Positions 34,818 through 40,533 of a stretch of DNA of 58,289 nucleotides are shown here, in pieces; within the stretch, counting starts at the first letter, position 1, and every line of letters begins with the position of its first letter. Position numbers and translations under genes: made by a program. Where the stretch lies: positions 1-58,289 of the forward strand of contig JAIEMJ010000043.1 in NCBI GenBank assembly GCA_019752335.1. Reading direction: 5' to 3'. The stretch comes from Bryobacteraceae bacterium. GTDB taxonomy: Bacteria > Acidobacteriota > Terriglobia > Bryobacterales > Bryobacteraceae. The notes below the pieces were generated by a model that was not told where the DNA came from, did not search any database, and saw only the letters and a program-made list of their open reading frames with translations.

Positions 34818-35615
34818 ATGCAGAAACGAAGTAAATGGATGGCCGCCCTGTGCGCGGCGATCATGGCCGGACCGGCGGCTTTTGCGCAGCCGCAAGATTC
34901 CCGGCAGGAGCCCGGCATGGCGCGGATGAGCGTGGCGGATGGCGCCGTGGAAGTCTTGCGCGGCAGTGGTGACCGGGTCGCCGGACGCGGGGGCATGACC
35001 TTACAAGCGGACGATACCGTCTTCACCGGGCGCTCTTCGCGCGCCGAAATCGACCTTGGCCCCGGGAATCTGATCCGTTTGAGCGAGGAGACGCGGGTTC
35101 GCGTCGTCGATATTGGCAATCGTTACTATCGGGTGGAAGTGTTGAGTGGCGAGGCGAGCGTCAGCCAGTTGAAGGGCGCCGAAGCTGATATCGACATTCT
35201 TACGCCGCAAGCGACGGCGCGTCCGCGCAAGGCAGGCGTGTATCGGGTGACGGTGCGGGAGGGCGCGCAGACGGACGTCACGGTGCGCAAGGGCGAGGCA
35301 GAGGTCGGGCCAGAGCGGGTGAAGAGCGGTCAGCGTGTGTCGCTCCGCGGCGGCCGGCAGAGTCCGGAAGTGCGCGCGTCGGCGGCCGAGCCCAAAGATG
35401 CCTTCGACCGTTGGAACGAGCGGCGGGATGACGTGCTGGAACCTCGCTATCGCAACAACAATGTCCTGCTGGGTGGGGGCTTTGGCTACCCGTACTGGGG
35501 TTCTGGCTTTTGGGGTCCAGGCTGGGGACCAGGCCTTTGGGGACCGGGCTTCGGGGGCGGCTTCGGACCGAGAGTCTTCGTCGGCCGGGGCTTTGGCGGA
35601 AGGCGCCGATGGTAG
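34818..35615 (+). CDS. FecR-domain secreted protein
   Basis: 265 residues from ATG 34818 with GGAAAGAG upstream; the earlier frame start at 34767 is untranslated leader. Signal peptide (KWMAALCAAIMAGPAAFAQ), then a FecR-like beta domain (MTLQADDTVFTGRSSRAEID, LIRLSEETRVRVVDIGNRYY). The C-terminal 40 residues are a Gly/Trp/Phe/Pro tract (GFWGPGWGPGLWGPGFGGGF). There is no membrane helix and no neighbouring sigma factor, so it is probably an envelope-structural FecR relative and not an iron regulator. Confidence 0.85.
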   Translation: MQKRSKWMAALCAAIMAGPAAFAQPQDSRQEPGMARMSVADGAVEVLRGSGDRVAGRGGMTLQADDTVFTGRSSRAEIDLGPGNLIRLSEETRVRVVDIGNRYYRVEVLSGEASVSQLKGAEADIDILTPQATARPRKAGVYRVTVREGAQTDVTVRKGEAEVGPERVKSGQRVSLRGGRQSPEVRASAAEPKDAFDRWNERRDDVLEPRYRNNNVLLGGGFGYPYWGSGFWGPGWGPGLWGPGFGGGFGPRVFVGRGFGGRRRW

Positions 35616-35618
35616 AGT
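35613..35618 (+). promoter_or_regulatory. TANNNT box built on the FecR stop codon
   Basis: TAGAGT: its first three bases are the stop codon of the FecR gene, and it ends 6 nt before ATG 35625 of the ceramidase-like gene with no Shine-Dalgarno in between. Confidence 0.4.
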
Positions 35619-35624
35619 CAGGGC

Positions 35625-36404
35625 ATGAAGGTCTGGCCCCTCTATCTGCTGGCGCTCGTTGCGGTGGCAGGCGCGTATCTGTCGCCGCGACTCGCGCAGG
35701 ATCCGCCTTACCACGCCTTTGCCGACCAACGCACGCTGTGGGGGGTGCCGCACTTCTGGAACGTAGTCTCCAACGCGCCGTTCTGGCTGGTGGGCGCCTA
35801 CGGACTGTGGGCCTGGAGCCGCGCCCGGTGGGAGCATCATCATGACCGCTGGGCTTGGCTGGTCGTTTCGCTGGCCGGCTTCCTGATCGGCGCGGGCAGC
35901 GGCTACTACCACTACGCGCCCGACAACGCGACGCTCTTCTGGGACCGTCTGCCGATGACGCTCGGGTTCATGGGCGTCTTTTCGGCGGTGATCGCCGAAC
36001 GGGTGAGCGCGCGCGTGGGCTGGTGGATGCTAGGTCCGTTTCTGGCCTGGGGCGTGGTGAGCGTCGAGCTATGGCGGCGCAGCGAAGCGGCGGGCGCGGG
36101 CGATTTGCGCATGTACGCACTCGTGCAGTTCTACCCGATGCTGGCGATTCCGCTGATGCTGTGGCTGTTTCCGGCTCGCTACACGGCGTCGCATCGGGTG
36201 TGGCAGATGATCCTGTGGTACGTGGTGGCGAAGGTATTGGAGTCGGCCGACGGGGTGATTTACGCAGTGCTGGGGATGGGCGGACACGCGCTCAAACATC
36301 TGGCGGCGGCGATGGCGCTGTGGATGCCGCTACGGATGCTGGCCGAGCGGGAGCCGTCTCTAAAAGTAGCCGTAAGCGAGCCAGCCGCCATCCACGTAAA
36401 GTGA
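35625..36404 (+). CDS. Ceramidase-like integral membrane hydrolase (CREST superfamily)
   Basis: 259 residues, about seven membrane helices. The CREST/alkaline-ceramidase signature residues are visible in order: VPHFWNVVSNAPFWL (Asn/Ser), GSGYYHYAPDNATLFWDRLP (His and Asp) and GGHALKHLAAAMALW (His pair). These bind the catalytic zinc in alkaline ceramidases. The natural substrate could be a bacterial ceramide or another N-acyl lipid. Its end overlaps the convergent SDR gene by 45 nt. It is 9 nt from FecR but has its own TANNNT box. Confidence 0.83.
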   Translation: MKVWPLYLLALVAVAGAYLSPRLAQDPPYHAFADQRTLWGVPHFWNVVSNAPFWLVGAYGLWAWSRARWEHHHDRWAWLVVSLAGFLIGAGSGYYHYAPDNATLFWDRLPMTLGFMGVFSAVIAERVSARVGWWMLGPFLAWGVVSVELWRRSEAAGAGDLRMYALVQFYPMLAIPLMLWLFPARYTASHRVWQMILWYVVAKVLESADGVIYAVLGMGGHALKHLAAAMALWMPLRMLAEREPSLKVAVSEPAAIHVK

Positions 36405-37079
36405 GTGACCTGTGATGAAGCTGGCCTGGGGACCCAGCAAAAAGCTGACCGCGTCCGCGACGTCGGCCGGCTTGGCGAGGCGGCCCAGCGGAATGCGGGC
36501 TTTGATTTGCGCTTCGTTGACGTTGCCGGCGGCAATGTTGCGCTGGGTCATCTCGGTGGCGACGTAAGCAGGCCCCACGGCGTTCACGCGGATGCCGCGC
36601 TCGGCCCATTCGATGGCCAACACCTTCGTCAGCATGGCGACGCCGGCTTTGGCGCAGCAGTAGGCGGCGCGGCGCGGAAAAGCAGCCTCGGCGTTCGTGC
36701 TGGTGATGAAGACAATGGCGCCCGCGTCCTGCATGCGCTTGGCGCAGGCTTGCGCGAGGTAAAAGGCGCCGTTGAGTTGGATGTCGACCATGCGCGCCCA
36801 GTCAGCCGGGGGAAGAGTGAGGCTGTCGTGCGGCTTGCTGATGCCGGCGCAGTTGACGAGTCCGTCGAGGCGGCCGAAGTGGGTGATGGCCGCTTCCGCC
36901 GCAGCGTCGCACTGCGTGGGTTGCGTGATGTCGCAGGGGACGCCGAGCACCCGATCGGTGGGCGAAACGGCGGTGAGATCCGCCACGACGACGCGTGCGC
37001 CTTCGGCCAGCAAGCGCGCCGTCACCTCCGCGCCGATTCCGCTCGCGCCACCCGATACGACAATCACCTGATCTTGCAT
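36360..37079 (-). CDS. Short-chain dehydrogenase/reductase
   Basis: 239 residues. VVSGGASGIGAEV is the coenzyme loop, and FITSTNAEAAFPRRAAYCCA with the following K completes the Ser-Tyr-x3-Lys active site; SLYVDGGWLAYGYF is a typical SDR C-terminus. It is an NAD(P)-dependent oxidoreductase of unknown alcohol or ketone substrate. Two adjacent ATGs exist (37082 and 37079); 37079 is preferred because it lies 6 nt after TAGTAT. It is divergent from the transaldolase gene over about 20 bp. Confidence 0.93.
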   Translation of the reverse strand: MQDQVIVVSGGASGIGAEVTARLLAEGARVVVADLTAVSPTDRVLGVPCDITQPTQCDAAAEAAITHFGRLDGLVNCAGISKPHDSLTLPPADWARMVDIQLNGAFYLAQACAKRMQDAGAIVFITSTNAEAAFPRRAAYCCAKAGVAMLTKVLAIEWAERGIRVNAVGPAYVATEMTQRNIAAGNVNEAQIKARIPLGRLAKPADVADAVSFLLGPQASFITGHSLYVDGGWLAYGYF

Positions 37080-37085
37080 CATTCG

Positions 37086-37092
37086 ATACTAT
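37086..37092. promoter_or_regulatory. Symmetric -10 box shared by SDR and transaldolase genes
   Basis: The centre of the palindrome TTCGAT-ACT-ATCGAA (37082-37096) reads TACTAT on the plus strand (8 nt before ATG 37101) and TAGTAT on the minus strand (6 nt before ATG 37079). Confidence 0.5.
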
Positions 37093-37100
37093 CGAAGGGA

Positions 37101-38177
37101 ATGAGTGTCTATCGCAGCCCGCTGCACGAGATGACCGCGACTACTCCGACCTGCCTGTGGAACGATTCGGCCGCGCTCGATGAGCTCGAGTACGCCCTGG
37201 CGCACGGCGCCACCGGGGCCACCTGCAATCCGGTGATTGTGCTCGAAGTGCTGAAGCGCGAAATGCCGCTGTGGAAGGGCCGCATTCAGGCCTTGATCAC
37301 GGAGATGCCCACCGCCAGTGAGCGCGAGATCGCCTGGGCGCTGGTACGCGAAATTTCGGCGACGCGTGCTCAATTGCTGCGTCCGGTATTTGAGGCGCAC
37401 CAGGGCAAGAACGGGCGGCTCTCCATTCAGACGGATCCGCTGCTCTACCGCGATACCCACGCGTTGCTCGCGCAGGCGAGTAGCTTTCACGCGCTCGCGC
37501 CGAACATGATCGTCAAAATTCCGGTGACCTCGGCGGGCCTCGCCGCGTTTGAAGAGGCGACTTACCGCGGCATCAGCCTGAATGCGACGGTGTCGTTCAC
37601 CGTGTCGCAATGCATCGCCGTCGCGGAGGCGATTGAGCGCGGCTTCGCGCGCCGGGAACGCGAAGGGCTCGACGTTAGCCGCATGGGATCGGTCTGCACG
37701 ATCATGGTGGGCCGCCTCGACGACTGGCTGAAGGTGCAAGCTGAACACGGCAATCTCACCACCCCCGGCGCGCTGGACTGGGCCGGCGTGGCGGTATTCA
37801 AGCGCGCCTACCAGCTTTACCAGCAGCGCGGCTACCGCGTGCGGCTGCTCGCCGCCGCTTACCGGAATCATCTCCACTGGAGCGAATTCATCGGCGCGGA
37901 CGCCGTGGTGTCGCCGCCGTCCAAATGGCAGAAGCGCTTCAACGCGAGCCATGTGAAGGTGGAGAATCGGATCGGCCGGCCCGTGGCTCCGGAGATTCTG
38001 GCGGACCTGCACCAGTTCCCTGACTTCCACCGCGCTTACGACGAAAACGGTCTCGCCCCCGAGGAGTTCGACACCTACGGCCCCACCGTGCGGACGTTGC
38101 GCCAATTCATCGAAGCCTGCCATGATCTCGAGGCGCAGATCCGAGAATTGATGCTGCCGAATCCGGATCTGCGTTGA
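37101..38177 (+). CDS. Transaldolase family protein
   Basis: 358 residues from ATG 37101 with AAGGGA immediately upstream; the frame is open far to the left only as a shadow of the SDR gene. GATGATCNPVIV carries the conserved TSNP-like loop and NMIVKIPVT the Schiff-base lysine (Lys139). RIGRPVAPEILADL lies near the C-terminus. It fits the long transaldolase-like group acting in the pentose phosphate or a related aldol pathway. The last 87 bp of the gene recur in degraded form at 39556-39641. Confidence 0.9.
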   Translation: MSVYRSPLHEMTATTPTCLWNDSAALDELEYALAHGATGATCNPVIVLEVLKREMPLWKGRIQALITEMPTASEREIAWALVREISATRAQLLRPVFEAHQGKNGRLSIQTDPLLYRDTHALLAQASSFHALAPNMIVKIPVTSAGLAAFEEATYRGISLNATVSFTVSQCIAVAEAIERGFARREREGLDVSRMGSVCTIMVGRLDDWLKVQAEHGNLTTPGALDWAGVAVFKRAYQLYQQRGYRVRLLAAAYRNHLHWSEFIGADAVVSPPSKWQKRFNASHVKVENRIGRPVAPEILADLHQFPDFHRAYDENGLAPEEFDTYGPTVRTLRQFIEACHDLEAQIRELMLPNPDLR

Positions 38178-38226
38178 TCCGTAGACCTGGCCAGGTGCGA
38201 TACGATTCCAAAGGAACACGCCGCCG

Positions 38227-38760
38227 ATGAATCTTGATTACTTGAACCAGCACAGCATGCAAACGCTTCGCGCCGCACTTGCGGAACTTCGCGCGGCCGA
38301 AGGTATCGAAAACGATGCCGCAGCGCAGGTTGCGCCAGAGCTCGCAAACGATTTGGATGTCCACGACGCAATCCACGTGATTTTCGGTTGCTCGACCGAC
38401 GTCGGGGGCGAAGTCCTAGCCCACGTTTGGACTCTGCTCGGCACCACCGCCAAAATGCGCGATCTACATCGCGTGATGTCGCATGCCGATCATCGGGAGG
38501 CCCTAGCGAGAATTGGCCACCGCAGTCTTTTGCGGAAGTGGATCACCACGCTGCCGCTTATCGCGGCTACGGCTTACCGGGCTTCTCGGATGACCCGGCG
38601 GCTACCGGTTGACCACCTGCCGTCCTTGCTCGACCGGCCCCTGGATGAAATCCGAAGGAGTTTTGGCATTCGGATTCCACGAAGAGACCACACACCTGTT
38701 TCAAGCGCGGGGGCCGCCGTACGGCATGTTCGCAAAAAGCGCGAAATTTCCGTAGCCTAA
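38227..38760 (+). CDS. COQ4-like protein
   Basis: 177 residues. The motif VHDAIHVIFGCSTDVGGEVL places His46-Asp47-x2-His50 and Gly54 as in COQ4, where this site binds metal and supports ubiquinone ring modification. PVDHLPSLLDRPLDEIRRSFGIRIP matches the family's C-terminal region. The last 20 residues look tacked on. It is just downstream of the transaldolase gene with an AAAGGA ribosome site. Bacterial homologues outside quinone operons are not characterised, so the role is uncertain. A degraded copy of its 3' part lies at about 39509-39551. Confidence 0.65.
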   Translation: MNLDYLNQHSMQTLRAALAELRAAEGIENDAAAQVAPELANDLDVHDAIHVIFGCSTDVGGEVLAHVWTLLGTTAKMRDLHRVMSHADHREALARIGHRSLLRKWITTLPLIAATAYRASRMTRRLPVDHLPSLLDRPLDEIRRSFGIRIPRRDHTPVSSAGAAVRHVRKKREISVA

Positions 38761-38804
38761 GCTCCGTGGCTTAGATGGTACCGAACCGCCCGGCGCTTCG
38801 GGCC

Positions 38805-38856
38805 CTGCCTAATCCGGATTTCCGTTGACGCTGGCCGCGGCATCGGTCGCGCGGCG
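38805..38856. repeat. Degraded copy of the transaldolase-end / MarR-end junction
   Basis: 52 bp matching 39618-39669 at about 45 positions. It contains the last transaldolase codons (CCNAATCCGGAT...TTGA) followed by the antisense of the MarR 3' coding region. It lies between the COQ4-like gene and the BrnT gene. The rest of 38761-38960 shows no gene. Confidence 0.65.
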
Positions 38857-38960
38857 GACGCCGATCCAGCGTTGCTTCGTCCGCGAGCACGTTGTGCAGG
38901 GCCAGATTCGCCGGCAGTTTATGGCGTAATCGTTCTTTCGGGTTAGAATTAGCGGCAAGT

Positions 38961-39266
38961 ATGCCAGCGTTTCTGTATGAGTTTGAGTGGGATCCGGTGA
39001 AGGCGAACACCAATCTCAGCAAGCATGGCTTAGATTTTGAGCGGGCGGCAACGGTGTTCTTGGATCCGCTGGCGGTAACGATCCCAGACGAAGAGCACAG
39101 CGAAGCCGAGCTCCGATGGATTACGCTGGGAATGGACGCAGGCGGCGAATATGCACTCGTGATCCACACTTTCGAATGGCTGGCCGATGAACGCGGACGG
39201 GTTCGGTTGATTTCCGCGAGAAGACCAACGCGGTCTGAAATCCGTAATTATGAGGCACACCTATGA
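38961..39266 (+). CDS. brnT: BrnT-family toxin
   Basis: 101 residues: YEFEWDPVKANTNLSKHGLD followed by FERAATVFLDP and RLISARRPTRSEIRNYE is the BrnT RelE-like ribonuclease signature (WD-x-K-x2-N-x3-HG and the C-terminal SAR-R motif). ATG 38961 gives the family N-terminus; TAGAAT lies 11 nt upstream. The stop overlaps the antitoxin ATG by 4 nt, the normal toxin-first brnTA order. Confidence 0.92.
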   Translation: MPAFLYEFEWDPVKANTNLSKHGLDFERAATVFLDPLAVTIPDEEHSEAELRWITLGMDAGGEYALVIHTFEWLADERGRVRLISARRPTRSEIRNYEAHL

Positions 39267-39463
39267 AACCTGAGTATGACTTCAGCCAGGGCGAACGAGG
39301 GAAGTTTTTTCGGCCCAACGCCGAACTTCGTTTGCCAATCTATTTGACTACCGATGTTCAGAACCAATTGACCCAGCGTGCGGCCCAGCAGGGCATACCC
39401 CTCGGTGAGATGGTGAACATCCTGCTGAAGCGAGAGATGCAAATGATCGAGCCGGCGAAGTAG
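39263..39463 (+). CDS. BrnA-like antitoxin
   Basis: 66 residues beginning MKPEYDFSQGERGKFF, the conserved toxin-binding N-terminus of BrnA-type antitoxins, followed by a short ribbon-helix-helix-like segment (LPIYLTTDVQNQLTQRAAQQ and MVNILLKREM). It should bind BrnT and repress the operon. The ATGA overlap with brnT indicates coupled translation. The pair appears intact. Confidence 0.9.
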   Translation: MKPEYDFSQGERGKFFRPNAELRLPIYLTTDVQNQLTQRAAQQGIPLGEMVNILLKREMQMIEPAK

Positions 39464-39508
39464 AATTCGCTCGAAGAAGCGCTCGGCCGAAGGCAGCGAA
39501 ACGATCCC

Positions 39509-39641
39509 GTGACCAATGGTTGACCACTTCTCGTCCCTGCTTGGCCAGCCTCTCGCGGACGCTACGCCAATTCATCGAAGCCTGCCACGACCTTGGGGGC
39601 AAGTCCCCGAGTTGATGCTGCCGAATCCGGATCTGCGTTGA
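39509..39641 (+). pseudogene. Fused remnants of COQ4-like 3' end and transaldolase 3' end
   Basis: 39509-39551 resembles the COQ4-like gene around 38608-38647 (shared GGTTGACCAC core, about three quarters identical). 39556-39641 resembles the last 87 bp of the transaldolase gene (38091-38177) with one base deleted, so the frame is broken. The fragments lie between the BrnA gene and MarR, and the MarR reading frame runs through them on the other strand. Confidence 0.7.
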
Positions 39642-40074
39642 CGCCAGCGGCGGCATCCGTCGCGCGGCGCAGTACGGACCACATTTGCTGCCATTCCGCG
39701 GCGGACATGGTGGACTCGAAGTGGCTCTGCGCGGCTTCCCACAAGGGTTTTGCCGCTGCCAAACGCTCCTCGCCGAGGCCGGTGAGCCGGTAGCCCTTGC
39801 GCCGGCGGTCCTGTGGAGAGGGCGAGAGTTCGATCCACCGTTGGCTCGCGAGCCAGCGCAGGTTGCGGGACAGAGTCGTTTTGTCCAGGGCCAAACGCGC
39901 GCCCAGTGCAGCCTGGCTGAGGCCGGGCAGCGCGGAGAGCGTCCCCAGCAGCACCATCTGCGGCGCTTCCACGCCGCTGGGGCGCAGGTGCTGGTCGTAC
40001 ATCTGAGTGAGTAGCCGGGACAGCCGCCGCACGGTGGCGCAGGCGCAGGGAATGTCTGGCAACGGTACGGCCAT
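39562..40074 (-). CDS. MarR-family transcriptional regulator
   Basis: 170 residues from ATG 40074 (MAVPLPDIPCACATVRRLSR); an upstream ATG at 40095 would overlap the preceding gene. The winged helix is typical: LSQAALGARLALDKTTLSRN and LSPSPQDRRRKGYRLTGLGE. The Cys pair in IPCACATVRR could be redox-sensing. The last 26 residues (from VNADPDSAAS) are encoded antisense to the transaldolase remnant and are probably not original. It follows the secreted dimeric-barrel-like gene by one base and likely represses its own operon. Confidence 0.9.
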   Translation of the reverse strand: MAVPLPDIPCACATVRRLSRLLTQMYDQHLRPSGVEAPQMVLLGTLSALPGLSQAALGARLALDKTTLSRNLRWLASQRWIELSPSPQDRRRKGYRLTGLGEERLAAAKPLWEAAQSHFESTMSAAEWQQMWSVLRRATDAAAGVNADPDSAASTRGLAPKVVAGFDELA

Positions 40075-40075
40075 C

Positions 40076-40441
40076 TTACTTGATCGCTGGCTCACCGAGC
40101 AGGGCTCGTAGGGGCGTCAGTGGGCCGATGGGTAAGAAGGTGAACTCGGCGAGACCGGCTTTGATCAAGGGCAATTCGTCGGTGATGGCCTTGGCGGCCG
40201 CGGCGTCGTCGCAAGCCAGGATGAAGACGACGCCCTTGCCGTCCTGGCGTCCGAACCACTGTTGAATTTTGCCGGCCAGATAGAGCTTCACGGTGTCCTT
40301 CACCTCATCCTGCATCACCTTCATGACCGCGTCACGGGTAATGCCGCTCTTGACCGAAAGGATCGCGAGCACTTGTTTGGGCGGCTGGGCGAAGGCGAGG
40401 GGAGCGGCGAGGAGAAGGAGGAGTGAAAGGAGTCTGGGCAT
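40076..40441 (-). CDS. Small secreted protein, YCII/dimeric alpha-beta barrel-like
   Basis: 121 residues from ATG 40441 with a signal peptide (MPRLLSLLLLLAAPLAFAQ). The mature part (KQVLAILSVKSGITRDAVMK, QDGKGVVFILACDDAAAAKA, LPLIKAGLAEFTFLPIGPLT) has the pattern of ferredoxin-like barrels such as muconolactone isomerase or YCII proteins. The longer reading frame upstream is not coding because a clear promoter sits directly before this ATG. First gene of a two-gene operon with marR. Confidence 0.75.
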   Translation of the reverse strand: MPRLLSLLLLLAAPLAFAQPPKQVLAILSVKSGITRDAVMKVMQDEVKDTVKLYLAGKIQQWFGRQDGKGVVFILACDDAAAAKAITDELPLIKAGLAEFTFLPIGPLTPLRALLGEPAIK

Positions 40442-40447
40442 ATTGGT

Positions 40448-40476
40448 AGTATCTACAACTAACTGGCTAACGTCAA
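40448..40476 (-). promoter_or_regulatory. Promoter and likely operator of the MarR operon
   Basis: On the minus strand: TTGACG (40476-40471), 17-nt spacer, GATACT (40453-40448), then 6 nt to ATG 40441, which implies a leaderless mRNA. The spacer contains the direct repeat GTTAG-CCA-GTTAG, a candidate MarR site overlapping the promoter. Confidence 0.65.
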
Positions 40477-40533
40477 TCCCAATTTGGCGGCCAAGCTGCT
40501 GCTCGGGACACCTGGAGCGCCCCGAGTTCGAGA

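Noticed and set aside
36405-37100. N-terminal extension of transaldolase by 232 residues
   Set aside because: The extension is antisense of the SDR gene; ATG 37101 has a ribosome site and gives the family N-terminus.
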